Shown piece after piece: positions 55,360 to 63,389 of a DNA stretch of 64,000 nt. Under the pieces are notes generated by a model. It saw nothing but the letters and a program-made list of their open reading frames with translations. It was not told the DNA's origin and ran no database searches. Each line of letters opens with the position of its first letter. The first letter of the stretch is position 1. The translations under genes and the position numbers were made by a program. This stretch comes from Sedimentitalea sp041224545 (GTDB lineage: Bacteria > Pseudomonadota > Alphaproteobacteria > Rhodobacterales > Rhodobacteraceae). The stretch is taken from positions 6,032 through 70,031 of the forward strand of contig NZ_JBGFGP010000069.1 of the NCBI RefSeq assembly GCF_041224545.1. The letters are read 5' to 3'.

Positions 55360-55459
55360 CGTTACCCCCGGTCTCCTCCCCCGGTCTGTCACCCGATTTT
55401 CGGCGGGTTGTTTTGCGTTTTCATGACAGATACGCAGGACAGAGAAGTTTGGATCAATC

Positions 55460-55996
55460 ATGGGTAGTACAGGCGTGCAACCAACCCACACACTCGTTCT
55501 GGGCGGCGCAGCATCCGGCAAGTCGGCCTTTGCCGAGCAGCTTGCCGGGCGCGCGGGCAAACCGATGGTCTACATCGCCACCGCGCAGGCCTTTGATACC
55601 GAGATGCGCGACAGGATTGACCTGCACGTGGCGCGGCGCGGCGATGCCTGGACCACGATCGAGGCGCCGCTGGATGTTGCCGGCGCGATCCGGTCGCTGT
55701 CGTCGCATCAGATCTGCCTGCTCGACTGCGCAACCATGTGGCTCAGCAACCAGATGCTGGCCGAGTGCGATATTCCCGAGGCCGAGGCCGCTCTGCTTGA
55801 CGCGATCCGGACCTGCGCCGCCGATCTGGTGATCGTTACCAACGAGGTCGGTCAGGGCATCGTGCCGGAAAACCCGCTCGCCCGCAGGTTTCGCGACGCG
55901 CAGGGGCGGCTCAACATCAGGCTCGCAGGCGCGTGCCACGGGGTGGTGCAGGTCATCGCCGGGCTGCCGCGCGTACTGAAGGGGGCGCTTGAATGA
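55460..55996 (+). CDS. cobU: Adenosylcobinamide kinase / guanylyltransferase
   Basis: 178 residues. P-loop LVLGGAASGKSAFAEQLAGR (residues 12-31), conserved YIATAQAFDTEMRDRI, LLDCATMWLSNQML and VTNEVGQGIVPENPLAR. It phosphorylates adenosylcobinamide and transfers GMP to it in cobalamin nucleotide-loop assembly (also called CobP). Divergent from rpoH by 100 bases; stop overlaps the next gene by 4 bases. Confidence 0.95.
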   Translation: MGSTGVQPTHTLVLGGAASGKSAFAEQLAGRAGKPMVYIATAQAFDTEMRDRIDLHVARRGDAWTTIEAPLDVAGAIRSLSSHQICLLDCATMWLSNQMLAECDIPEAEAALLDAIRTCAADLVIVTNEVGQGIVPENPLARRFRDAQGRLNIRLAGACHGVVQVIAGLPRVLKGALE

Positions 55997-56571
55997 CCAC
56001 GTTCCACTGGATCCGTCATGGGCCGACACATGAGCGTGCCTTTGTCGGCTGGCGCGACGTGCCGGCCGATCTGTCCGACACGGCTCGGATCGGGCGGCTG
56101 AACCGGTTCCTGCCCGACGACGCGATCGTGGTGGCGTCCGATCTGGTCCGCGCCTCTGCCACCGCCGATGTGCTCAGCACGGGACGGACGCGCCTGCCGG
56201 ACGTGCCGGACCTGCGGGAGTTTGATTTCGGCGACTGGGACGGGTGTCATTTTTCCGAGGTTACCGAGACCGACCCCGACCTGAGCCGCGCCTACTGGGA
56301 AACCCCGGGCGATGCCGCGCCGCCGGGTGGCGAAAGCTGGAACATGGCAGCACAGCGTATTCGTCCGGCAGTAGACGGGCTGATCGAACGATACCGCGGC
56401 CGGCACATCATCGCCGTGGCCCATATCGGCGTCATCATGACCCAGATCGAACGCGCCACCGGCCAATCGGCGCGCGAGGTGATCGGCAACAGGATCGATA
56501 ATCTCTCGGTCACCGAATTGCATCTTGCGGATGCGCAATGGCAGGTCCGGCGCATCAATCATCTTCCGTGA
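55993..56571 (+). CDS. Histidine phosphatase, probably alpha-ribazole phosphatase (CobC-like)
   Basis: 192 residues. The phosphohistidine motif FHWIRHGPTHE is at residues 4-14, with the second histidine in IIAVAHIGVIM and the catalytic acid in LREFDFGDWDG. Overlap with cobU suggests the CobC step, removing phosphate from alpha-ribazole phosphate or cobalamin phosphate. Without the linkage it would only be a phosphoglycerate-mutase-like phosphatase. Confidence 0.82.
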   Translation: MTTFHWIRHGPTHERAFVGWRDVPADLSDTARIGRLNRFLPDDAIVVASDLVRASATADVLSTGRTRLPDVPDLREFDFGDWDGCHFSEVTETDPDLSRAYWETPGDAAPPGGESWNMAAQRIRPAVDGLIERYRGRHIIAVAHIGVIMTQIERATGQSAREVIGNRIDNLSVTELHLADAQWQVRRINHLP

Positions 56572-56629
56572 TGGACACGGACACAATTCGCCATTTTACC
56601 GGTCAAGGCGTCGCCTCTAGGCTCGGATC

Positions 56630-57322
56630 ATGACCTATGATCTGTTTATCGGCGACCGGATGTTTTCGAGCTGGTCGATGCGCGGCTGGCTGATGTTCGA
56701 GAAGTTCGGCATTCCCTGCGAAACCCACATGGTCGGATTGTACGCCGGCACGATGGCAAGCGACATGGCCAATCTCGCGCCGGCGCGGCTGGTTCCGGCG
56801 GTGCGAACGCCGGACGGCATCGTCATCGGCGAGAGCCTGGCCATCGGCGAAACTCTGGCCGAGCGCTATCCAGGAGCGGGGCTTTGGCCCGCCAGAGCCG
56901 CAGACCGGGCCACCGCACGCTGGCTCTGCGCGGAAATGGCCAGCGGGTTTGCGGCGCTCAGGGCGGATTGCCCCTTGCAATTGATGCACTGCTATCGCGG
57001 ATTTGCCCCTTCGGACGCCGTCCTGTCCGATGTACAGCGGTTCGAGACCCTGTGGAGCCACGCGCGCAGGGTATCGGGATGCGACTCCGGCTGGCTCTTT
57101 GGGGAGTATTCGCTCGCCGACGTCTTCTTTGTTCCGGTCGCGGCCCGCATCGTTGGCTATGGTCTGCCCGTTTCGGACAGCGCCCTTGCCTATTGTCACG
57201 CTCTGCTTGCCGACCCGTCCGTGCAGACCTGGCGCGCGTCGGCACATGAAATCACATATGATCCCATGCCCTACGCCAAGGATCTGCCCACCACGCCCTG
57301 GCCGGAATTTCCGGCGCTCTGA
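56630..57322 (+). CDS. Glutathione S-transferase family protein
   Basis: 230 residues. N-terminal thioredoxin-like fold: DLFIGDRMFSSWSMRGWLMF, where a serine of SSWS is the likely glutathione-activating residue, then LVPAVRTPDG and the glutathione-binding VIGESLAIGETLAERYP. C-terminal helical domain with YSLADVFFVPVAAR. The substrate is unknown. It is 58 bases after the CobC-like gene and convergent with rplP. Confidence 0.87.
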   Translation: MTYDLFIGDRMFSSWSMRGWLMFEKFGIPCETHMVGLYAGTMASDMANLAPARLVPAVRTPDGIVIGESLAIGETLAERYPGAGLWPARAADRATARWLCAEMASGFAALRADCPLQLMHCYRGFAPSDAVLSDVQRFETLWSHARRVSGCDSGWLFGEYSLADVFFVPVAARIVGYGLPVSDSALAYCHALLADPSVQTWRASAHEITYDPMPYAKDLPTTPWPEFPAL

Positions 57323-57345
57323 TCCCCGGGCAGACCCTGACGGAA

Positions 57346-57377
57346 AAGGCCCCCTCCGATGCAACGAAGGGGGCCTT
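57346..57377. terminator. Bidirectional terminator, strong for the ribosomal operon
   Basis: AAGGCCCCCT (57346-57355) pairs with AGGGGGCCTT (57368-57377). On the minus strand the stem is followed by TTTTCC, ending the rplB-rplP transcript 30 bases after rplP. On the plus strand only TT follows. Confidence 0.88.
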
Positions 57378-57406
57378 GTCATGTCCTGATATGGCAGAGC
57401 CGGGTC

Positions 57407-57820
57407 TTACCAATCTTCGCGGACCACGATGCGGGTCTTGATCGGCAGCTTCATCGCGGCAAGGCGCAGGGCCTCGCGCGCGACGTCGTCATTGACGCCG
57501 TCAAGTTCGAACATCACGCGGCCCGGCTTGACCTTGGCCGCCCAGAAATCGACAGAACCCTTGCCCTTACCCATCCGGACTTCGGTGGGTTTGGAGGTGA
57601 CCGGCGTATCCGGGAAGATACGGATCCAGACACGGCCCTGACGTTTCATGTGACGGGTCATGGCACGACGCGCAGCTTCGATCTGACGGGCGGTTACGCG
57701 CTCGGGCTGAAGAGCCTTGAGACCGTAGGTGCCAAAGTTCAGATCGCTTCCGCCTTTTGCGAGACCGCTGATCCGGCCTTTGTGCATCTTGCGGAATTTT
57801 GTACGTTTTGGTTGAAGCAT
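57407..57820 (-). CDS. rplP: 50S ribosomal protein L16
   Basis: 137 residues, starting MLQPKRTKFRKMHKGRISGL, full length. Near-universal L16 regions PVTSKPTEVRMGKGKGSVDF and GRVMFELDGV are present. Sits at the peptidyl-transferase centre and A-site tRNA. It is the last gene of this transcription unit. The rpmC gene that usually follows is absent, replaced by a terminator. Confidence 0.98.
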   Translation of the reverse strand: MLQPKRTKFRKMHKGRISGLAKGGSDLNFGTYGLKALQPERVTARQIEAARRAMTRHMKRQGRVWIRIFPDTPVTSKPTEVRMGKGKGSVDFWAAKVKPGRVMFELDGVNDDVAREALRLAAMKLPIKTRIVVREDW

Positions 57821-57832
57821 TGTCGTATCTCC

Positions 57833-58540
57833 TTAGCGGCGACCGCCGGCACCACGAGGTGCGGGACCATCCTGGAGTTCCTGAGCTTTACGGTCACGTG
57901 CAGCGGGGTCATGTTCCATGATCTCGCCCTTGAAGATCCAGGTCTTGATCCCGATGATCCCGTAGGCGGTCGAGGCCTCTACATGTGCGTAATCGATGTC
58001 GGCACGCAGCGTGTGCAGCGGAACGCGACCTTCACGATACCATTCGGTCCGTGCGATCTCGGCGCCCCCCAAACGACCGGCAAGGTTCACCCGGATACCC
58101 AGGGCGCCCATGCGCATGGCGTTCTGAACGGCCCGCTTCATTGCGCGACGGAACGACACCCGGCGCTCGAGCTGCTGGGCGATGGACTCGCCGACCAGCG
58201 CGGCGTCAAGCTCGGGCTTGCGCACTTCCACGATGTTCAGGTGCAGTTCGCTGTCGGTCATGTTGGCAATCTTCTTGCGCAGCGTTTCGATATCCGCGCC
58301 TTTCTTGCCGATGATGACGCCCGGACGTGCTGTGTGGATCGTGACGCGGCACTTCTTGTGCGGACGCTCGATGATCACGCGGCTGACGCCGGCCTGCTTG
58401 CACTCTTCCTTGATGAACTCGCGGATTTTCAGGTCTTCCAGCAGCAGGTCACCATAGTCCTTGGTGTCCGCATACCAGCGACTGTCCCAGGTGCGGTTCA
58501 CCTGAAGGCGCATGCCAATCGGATTGACTTTGTTACCCAT
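57833..58540 (-). CDS. rpsC: 30S ribosomal protein S3
   Basis: 235 residues, starting MGNKVNPIGMRLQVNRTWDS. KH domain with VIIGKKGADIETLRKKI and C-terminal domain with GIRVNLAGRLGGAEIARTEW. Forms part of the mRNA entry channel. Its ATG shares one base with the rplV stop. Confidence 0.98.
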   Translation of the reverse strand: MGNKVNPIGMRLQVNRTWDSRWYADTKDYGDLLLEDLKIREFIKEECKQAGVSRVIIERPHKKCRVTIHTARPGVIIGKKGADIETLRKKIANMTDSELHLNIVEVRKPELDAALVGESIAQQLERRVSFRRAMKRAVQNAMRMGALGIRVNLAGRLGGAEIARTEWYREGRVPLHTLRADIDYAHVEASTAYGIIGIKTWIFKGEIMEHDPAARDRKAQELQDGPAPRGAGGRR

Positions 58541-58920
58541 TAGGCTTGCTCCTCGACTTGGCGAACTTTGATGGTCAGTTCCGAGAACGGCTTCATGATC
58601 TTGCCGAACCGGCCACGGGCCCGTGGGCGTCCGCGCTTGAGTGTCATGTTCTTGCCGACATAGGCCTCGGCGACGATCAGTTCATCGACGTCCAGGTTGT
58701 GGTTGTTCTCGGCATTCGCAATCGCGGACTGAAGGCATTTTTTCACGTCCTCGGCGATCCGCTTGTTCGAGAAGGTCAGATCGGTCAGCGCACGATCGAC
58801 TTTCTTGCCACGGATCATCGCGGCAACCAGGTTCAGTTTCTGCGGGCTGGTGCGAAGCATGCGCAGTTTTGCCATTGCTTCGTTGTCGGCCACGCGGCGG
58901 GGGTTCTTTTCCTTGCCCAT
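58540..58920 (-). CDS. rplV: 50S ribosomal protein L22
   Basis: 126 residues, starting MGKEKNPRRVADNEAMAKLR. Conserved SPQKLNLVAAMIRGKKVDRAL and the exit-tunnel hairpin GKNMTLKRGRPRARGRFGKI. Located between rpsS and rpsC, as in the standard S10 order. Confidence 0.98.
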   Translation of the reverse strand: MGKEKNPRRVADNEAMAKLRMLRTSPQKLNLVAAMIRGKKVDRALTDLTFSNKRIAEDVKKCLQSAIANAENNHNLDVDELIVAEAYVGKNMTLKRGRPRARGRFGKIMKPFSELTIKVRQVEEQA

Positions 58921-58923
58921 GAC

Positions 58924-59202
58924 TTACTTCCGCTTCGCTTTCTTGTCCGCGGCATGACCGTAATAGGTCCGAGTCGGGGAATATTCACCGAACTTCTGAC
59001 CGATCATGTCTTCGCTGACGTTGACTGGAATGTGTTTCTTGCCGTTGTAGACGCCAAACGTCAGGCCCACGAACTGGGGCAGGATCGTCGAGCGGCGCGA
59101 CCAGATCTTGATGACTTCGTTGCGACCGCTTTCGCGGGCCGCTTCGGCCTTTTTCAACACATATGCGTCGACAAAAGGACCTTTCCAAACAGAGCGAGAC
59201 AT
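58924..59202 (-). CDS. rpsS: 30S ribosomal protein S19
   Basis: 92 residues, starting MSRSVWKGPFVDAYVLKKAE, with IKIWSRRSTILPQFVGLTFG and the C-terminal EYSPTRTYYGHAADKKAKRK. 3-base gaps on both sides. Confidence 0.98.
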   Translation of the reverse strand: MSRSVWKGPFVDAYVLKKAEAARESGRNEVIKIWSRRSTILPQFVGLTFGVYNGKKHIPVNVSEDMIGQKFGEYSPTRTYYGHAADKKAKRK

Positions 59203-59205
59203 CTA

Positions 59206-60048
59206 TCAGCGTCCCTTCTTCTTGGCGTGCCGCGAGCGGATGATCAGCTTGCTGGACGCTTTGTTCTTGTTGCGGGTTTTTGCACCCTTCGTCGGCTTGC
59301 CCCATGGCGTCACCGGGTGACGACCACCCGAAGTCCGGCCTTCACCACCACCATGCGGGTGGTCGATCGGGTTCATGACGACACCACGCACAGAGGGGCG
59401 AACGCCCTTGTGGCGCATACGGCCGGCTTTACCAAAGTTCTGGTTGCTGTTGTCGGGGTTCGACACGGCACCGATGGTCGCCATGCATTCCTGACGCACC
59501 AGGCGCAACTCGCCCGAAGACAGGCGAATCTGGGCATAGCCACCGTCACGGCCGACGAACTGGGCATAGGTGCCCGCGGCGCGCGCGATCTGACCGCCCT
59601 TGCCGGGCTTCATCTCGATGTTGTGCACGATTGTACCGATCGGCATGCCCGAGAACGGCATCGCGTTGCCCGGTTTGATATCGGCCTTTGCAGCGGCGAT
59701 GACCTGGTCACCGACAGCCAGACGCTGCGGAGCCAGGATATAGGCGCGCTCGCCATCGGCATAGTTGATCAGGGCGATGAATGCGGTCCGGTTCGGGTCA
59801 TATTCGATCCGTTCGACGGTCGCCGCCACGTCCAGCTTGTTGCGCTTGAAATCGACGATCCGGTAGAGGCGCTTTGCCCCACCGCCCGTGCGACGCATTG
59901 TAATCCGCCCGGTGTTGTTCCGGCCGCCCGATTTGGTCAGACCCTGGGTAAGGGATTTGACCGGACGTCCTTTGTACAGCTCCGAACGGTCGATCAGCAC
60001 CAGCCCGCGCTGGCCCGGCGTCGTCGGCTTATACGACTTGAGTGCCAT
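59206..60048 (-). CDS. rplB: 50S ribosomal protein L2
   Basis: 280 residues from MALKSYKPTTPGQRGLVLID. Conserved C-terminal MNPIDHPHGGGEGRTSGGRH contains the histidine important for peptidyl transfer. The frame is open 87 codons upstream, but those residues fall in a structured untranslated leader and are not L2-like. First gene of the second ribosomal unit, behind its own candidate promoter. Confidence 0.97.
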   Translation of the reverse strand: MALKSYKPTTPGQRGLVLIDRSELYKGRPVKSLTQGLTKSGGRNNTGRITMRRTGGGAKRLYRIVDFKRNKLDVAATVERIEYDPNRTAFIALINYADGERAYILAPQRLAVGDQVIAAAKADIKPGNAMPFSGMPIGTIVHNIEMKPGKGGQIARAAGTYAQFVGRDGGYAQIRLSSGELRLVRQECMATIGAVSNPDNSNQNFGKAGRMRHKGVRPSVRGVVMNPIDHPHGGGEGRTSGGRHPVTPWGKPTKGAKTRNKNKASSKLIIRSRHAKKKGR

Positions 60049-60072
60049 GCTTTCTGTCTTCCGTTTAGCAAT

Positions 60073-60164
60073 GCGGCAGGTTTGCCCGCCGCTATGTTTG
60101 AGGCCCCCGCAGGTGCCAGAGTCGTAGGGCCCCGAAGGTCCCCGGTTAGCTTGCCTGTCGGCAA
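60073..60164 (-). promoter_or_regulatory. Structured 5' leader of rplB, distal hairpins
   Basis: Three hairpins lie on the minus-strand transcript between the upstream terminator-like stem and rplB. TTGCC-GACA-GGCAA is at 60151-60164. A stem capped by a TTCG loop (CC-TTCG-GG with flanking GGG/CCC) is at 60127-60142. GCGGC.GG-CAAA-CC.GCCGC is at 60073-60092. Stacked stable hairpins before a ribosomal gene suggest an autoregulatory leader; the ligand is unknown. Confidence 0.5.
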
Positions 60165-60196
60165 AAGAACAACCGCCCTGGACGAATCCGGGGCGG
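60163..60196 (-). terminator. Intrinsic-terminator-like hairpin in the rplB leader
   Basis: On the minus strand CCGCCC, mismatch, GGA, loop TTCG, TCC, mismatch, GGGCGG, then TTGTTCTTTT. Positioned between the candidate promoter and rplB, it could attenuate the ribosomal unit, or end read-through from the SulP gene. The T-tract overlaps the next hairpin (60151-60164), so the two could compete. Confidence 0.6.
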
Positions 60197-60208
60197 AAGC
60201 GATGGGTT

Positions 60209-60237
60209 CCATTAGTCAACACAGGAGATGAGGTCAA
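60209..60237 (-). promoter_or_regulatory. Candidate rplB promoter
   Basis: Minus strand TTGACC (60237-60232), 17-base spacer, TAATGG (60214-60209). The -35 is good but the -10 is weak. A second TTGACT lies within the spacer. The position fits a restart of transcription downstream of the SulP gene. Confidence 0.4.
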
Positions 60238-60333
60238 GCGCCCGCATGAAGAAACATGTTGGAAAGACCGGAGTGCGGACGAAGCGAGCTTTCGCCGCAG
60301 ATGCGCCAATTACCACTTTGGCAAACTACCCAG

Positions 60334-61596
60334 TCACCTACTTGGAACATCCCAATCCGAAGGGGGAATATCGCGCCGTTGCAAGCGCAGCGCCAGACCA
60401 ACCGCGACGCCCACGCCGATGGCCACCGTCAGATCGGCCACAACCGTCAGGACAAGAGTGAGGATGAGAAGGAACTGATCTGAACGACGCTCTTTCAGGT
60501 AGCCTGCCCATCTGTGCGGTTCGCTCATGTTCCAAGCTGTGAGGATGAGCAAGCCCGCCAGTGCTGGCATCGCCAGATAGCCTGAGAGGGGCGCAGCGAC
60601 CAACATGACAATCAGGATCGTCACGGCATGAACGAGACCTGCAACGGGGGTCTTGCCTCCTGCGCGCACATTCGTCGCCGTTCGGGCAATCGCGCCGGTC
60701 GCGGGCAGTCCGCCAAACAAAGATGATCCGATATTCGCGGCCCCTTGAGCCAGCAACTCGGCGTTCGGCCTATGGCGTCCCTGTATCATTCTGTCCGCCA
60801 CCATTGCCGACAGGAGAGACTCGACCCCCGCGAGGAAGGCGATGACGAAGGCACTTGGCAGCAATTCAGACGCCCGCGCCAAACTGACCTCTGGCAAGGC
60901 CGGGAGCGGAAGGCTGTTTGGCAAATCGCCAAACCTTGATTGAATCGTATCTACGGAAAGTGCCATCACAGCGACAACGGCAGAGGTCACGGCAACGGCT
61001 ACGATCAGGCCTGGCAGTTTTGGTGCCAGCCTGCGGAAGGTGACGATCAGGATCATTGTGGCGACCCCGATGCAAAGTGCAGCGAGATTTGTACTGTCTC
61101 GCGCGCCCCAAAGGGCTTCCAATTTTTCAAAGAACTCGGCAGGTACGTTGGCGATGGACAGGCCGAAGAGGTCCTTGAGTTGGCTGGTGGCGATAATGAC
61201 TGCGATGCCAATGGTGAAGCCGTTGATGACGGGTTCGGGGACAAGGCGCATCAGGCGTCCGGCCCGCAGGTATCCCCCGATCACCAGGATCACACCCGCC
61301 ATTAATGTCGCCAGCACCAGCCCGTCATATCCATGATCGGCAATTACGCCATAGACGACGACAATGAACGCTCCAGTTGGTCCACCGATTTGGACCCTGC
61401 TTCCCCCCAGAAGCGAGATGAGGAAACCCGCGACGATGGCCGTGACCAGACCTTGCGCAGGGGACGCTCCGGACGCGATTGCAATAGCCAGACTAAGCGG
61501 GAGCGCGACCATGGCCACTGTAATCCCCGCCAGGACATCTGCCCGGAATGTTAGGCCGTCGTAGGTCTGAAGTGTTGTCAGGATTTTCGGCTTCAT
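60334..61596 (-). CDS. SulP family anion transporter without STAS domain
   Basis: 420 residues, mostly membrane segments. SulP signatures: RADVLAGITVAMVALPLSLA (about residues 18-37), LLGGSRVQIGGPTGAFIVVV and FGGLPATGAIARTATNVRAG. The protein ends shortly after the last membrane segment, so the cytoplasmic STAS domain of typical SulP transporters (550 residues or more) is missing. Sulfate, bicarbonate or dicarboxylate are possible substrates. It lies between rplW and rplB, unrelated in function to its neighbours, with 144 and 285 bases of non-coding DNA on its sides. Weak ribosome-binding site. Confidence 0.9.
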   Translation of the reverse strand: MKPKILTTLQTYDGLTFRADVLAGITVAMVALPLSLAIAIASGASPAQGLVTAIVAGFLISLLGGSRVQIGGPTGAFIVVVYGVIADHGYDGLVLATLMAGVILVIGGYLRAGRLMRLVPEPVINGFTIGIAVIIATSQLKDLFGLSIANVPAEFFEKLEALWGARDSTNLAALCIGVATMILIVTFRRLAPKLPGLIVAVAVTSAVVAVMALSVDTIQSRFGDLPNSLPLPALPEVSLARASELLPSAFVIAFLAGVESLLSAMVADRMIQGRHRPNAELLAQGAANIGSSLFGGLPATGAIARTATNVRAGGKTPVAGLVHAVTILIVMLVAAPLSGYLAMPALAGLLILTAWNMSEPHRWAGYLKERRSDQFLLILTLVLTVVADLTVAIGVGVAVGLALRLQRRDIPPSDWDVPSR

Positions 61597-61680
61597 CTCA
61601 GAAGTTTAGCAAAGCCGCAGAACGCGAAGTAGTGGAAATTTCGTAGGATGGCAGAAAAGCCGACATTCGCGGCGCCACGG

Positions 61681-61716
61681 AAAGCAAGAGACCCCGGCCT
61701 GTTTCCAGGCCGGGGT
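61681..61716 (-). terminator. Terminator after rplW
   Basis: A perfect 11-base stem (ACCCCGGCCTG / CAGGCCGGGGT, TTTC loop on the plus strand, 61691-61716) lies 24 bases after the rplW stop. On the minus strand it is followed by CTCTTGCTTT, a moderate T-tract. It would separate rpsJ-rplW from the SulP gene. Confidence 0.75.
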
Positions 61717-61740
61717 CCATCGTTCCGAATTACCAACCGA

Positions 61741-62037
61741 TCAAAGACCGGTGGTCACGTCGATCGTGTTGCCTTCTTCAAGGGTCACATAGGCTTTCTT
61801 GACGTCCTTGCGCTTACCCAGCTGCCCACGGAAACGCTTGGCCTTGCCCTTGGTGATGGTGGTGTTGACCGCCTTCACCTTGACGCCGAACAATGCTTCG
61901 ACCGCTTCCTTGATCTGCGGCTTGTTGCTGTCGATCGCCACTTCGAAGACCACGGCGCCGCTTTCGGACGCCATGGTGGACTTTTCGGTGATGACCGGCT
62001 TGCGGATCACGTCGTAATGTTCTGCTTTCGCGCTCAT
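61741..62037 (-). CDS. rplW: 50S ribosomal protein L23
   Basis: 98 residues, starting MSAKAEHYDVIRKPVITEKS, with the typical GVKVKAVNTTITKGKAKRF loop. It forms the docking site for trigger factor and SRP at the tunnel exit. ATGA overlap with rplD. It is the last gene of the first ribosomal unit. Confidence 0.97.
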   Translation of the reverse strand: MSAKAEHYDVIRKPVITEKSTMASESGAVVFEVAIDSNKPQIKEAVEALFGVKVKAVNTTITKGKAKRFRGQLGKRKDVKKAYVTLEEGNTIDVTTGL

Positions 62038-62651
62038 TTCAGACGAGCCTCCAGTGCTTCGACACCCGCCTTGGTGATCACCAGCGTGTCACGCTTGAGG
62101 ATGTCATATACGTTTGCGCCCATCGACGGCAGGACATCCAGACCTTCGATGTTGCGGGCGGCCTTGGCGAAGCCTTCGTTGACGGCGGCGCCATCGATGA
62201 CCAACGCGCGTTTCCAGCCCAGGTTCTTGACCTGCTTGGCCAGAGCGGCGGTCTTGCCCTCTGCGGTTGCGTCCTCGATAATGACCAGCTCACCCGCCTT
62301 AGCCTTGGCCGACAGCGCATGGCGCAGGCCCAACTTGCGGAACTTCTTGGTCAGGTCATGGCCGTGGCTGCGCACGACGGGACCCTTGTAGATGCCACCA
62401 CCACGGAAGATCGGCGCGTTGCGGTCACCGTGACGTGCGCCACCGGTGCCCTTCTGGCGATAGATCTTCTTGGTCGAATAGCTGGTTTCGCTGCGGGTCT
62501 TGACCTTGTGGGTCCCGGCCTGCGCATTGTTGCGTTGCCAACGCACGACACGGTGCAGGATATCCGCGCGCGGTTCCAGACCGAACAGATCGGCGTCCAG
62601 TTCGATGTCGCCGGCCTTGCCGCCGTCCAGTTTGATCACGTCAAGTTTCAT
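62034..62651 (-). CDS. rplD: 50S ribosomal protein L4
   Basis: 205 residues, starting MKLDVIKLDGGKAGDIELDA. The exit-tunnel loop region KIYRQKGTGGARHGDRNAPI and VVRSHGHDLTKKFRKLGLRH are conserved. In enterics L4 autoregulates the S10 operon; no equivalent leader could be recognised here. Overlaps rplC by 4 bases. Confidence 0.97.
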   Translation of the reverse strand: MKLDVIKLDGGKAGDIELDADLFGLEPRADILHRVVRWQRNNAQAGTHKVKTRSETSYSTKKIYRQKGTGGARHGDRNAPIFRGGGIYKGPVVRSHGHDLTKKFRKLGLRHALSAKAKAGELVIIEDATAEGKTAALAKQVKNLGWKRALVIDGAAVNEGFAKAARNIEGLDVLPSMGANVYDILKRDTLVITKAGVEALEARLK

Positions 62652-63373
62652 GCTTCACCACCTTCCGCGGGCGCTTCTTCCGCAGGTGCTTCGGTTGCGG
62701 CTTTCTTCAGGCCGGCCGGGAACGGCACGCCATCGGGCAGCTTTTTCTTGACCGCGTCCTTGACCGTGACCCAGCCACCCTTGGAGCCGGGAACCGCCCC
62801 CTTGATGAACACCAGGCCACGATCGGCGTCGGTCTTGACGACTTCCAGGTTCTGCGTGGTCACGCGGGCAGCCCCCATGTGGCCGGCCATTTTCTTGCCT
62901 TTGAAAACCTTGCCGGGATCCTGACACTGACCGGTCGAACCGTGCGAACGGTGGCTGATCGAAACACCGTGGGTGGCGCGCAGGCCGCCGAAGTTGTGGC
63001 GCTTCATGCCACCGGCGAAACCCTTACCGATCGAGGTGCCGCTGACATCGACTTTCTGGCCTTCCAGAAAGTGCTCAGCCGAGAGTTCCTCACCCACGCC
63101 GATCAGGTTGTCCTCGCTCACGCGGAACTCGGCAACCTTGCGCTTGGGCTCGACCTTGGCGGCGGCGAAATGCCCGCGCATGGCCTTGCTGACGCGTTTG
63201 ACCTTGGAGGTTCCGGCACCCAGCTGTACGGCGGTATAGCCGTCCTTGTCGGTGGTGCGCTGTGCGACGACCTGCAGTTGATCCAGTTGAAGAACGGTCA
63301 CAGGAATCTGCTTGCCGTCTTCCATGAAAAGCCGGGTCATGCCGACTTTCTTTGCGATAATACCAGAGCGCAT
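62648..63373 (-). CDS. rplC: 50S ribosomal protein L3
   Basis: 241 residues from MRSGIIAKKVGMTRLFMEDG. The central loop HGSTGQCQDPGKVFKGKKMA holds the glutamine usually methylated by PrmB. GGAGG precedes this ATG; a longer frame upstream overlaps rpsJ and is unlikely. The alanine/glutamate-rich tail (EAPAEEAPAEGGEA) is an extension seen in alphaproteobacteria. Confidence 0.97.
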   Translation of the reverse strand: MRSGIIAKKVGMTRLFMEDGKQIPVTVLQLDQLQVVAQRTTDKDGYTAVQLGAGTSKVKRVSKAMRGHFAAAKVEPKRKVAEFRVSEDNLIGVGEELSAEHFLEGQKVDVSGTSIGKGFAGGMKRHNFGGLRATHGVSISHRSHGSTGQCQDPGKVFKGKKMAGHMGAARVTTQNLEVVKTDADRGLVFIKGAVPGSKGGWVTVKDAVKKKLPDGVPFPAGLKKAATEAPAEEAPAEGGEA

Positions 63374-63389
63374 CTTCAATACCCTCCGA

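Noticed and set aside
58546..60231. A 561-codon plus-strand frame across the ribosomal genes
   Set aside because: Antisense to rplV, rpsS and rplB, which are certain.
60228..60483. Short plus-strand frames between rplB and the SulP gene
   Set aside because: They run antisense into the end of the SulP gene, and the segment is better explained as promoter and leader of rplB.
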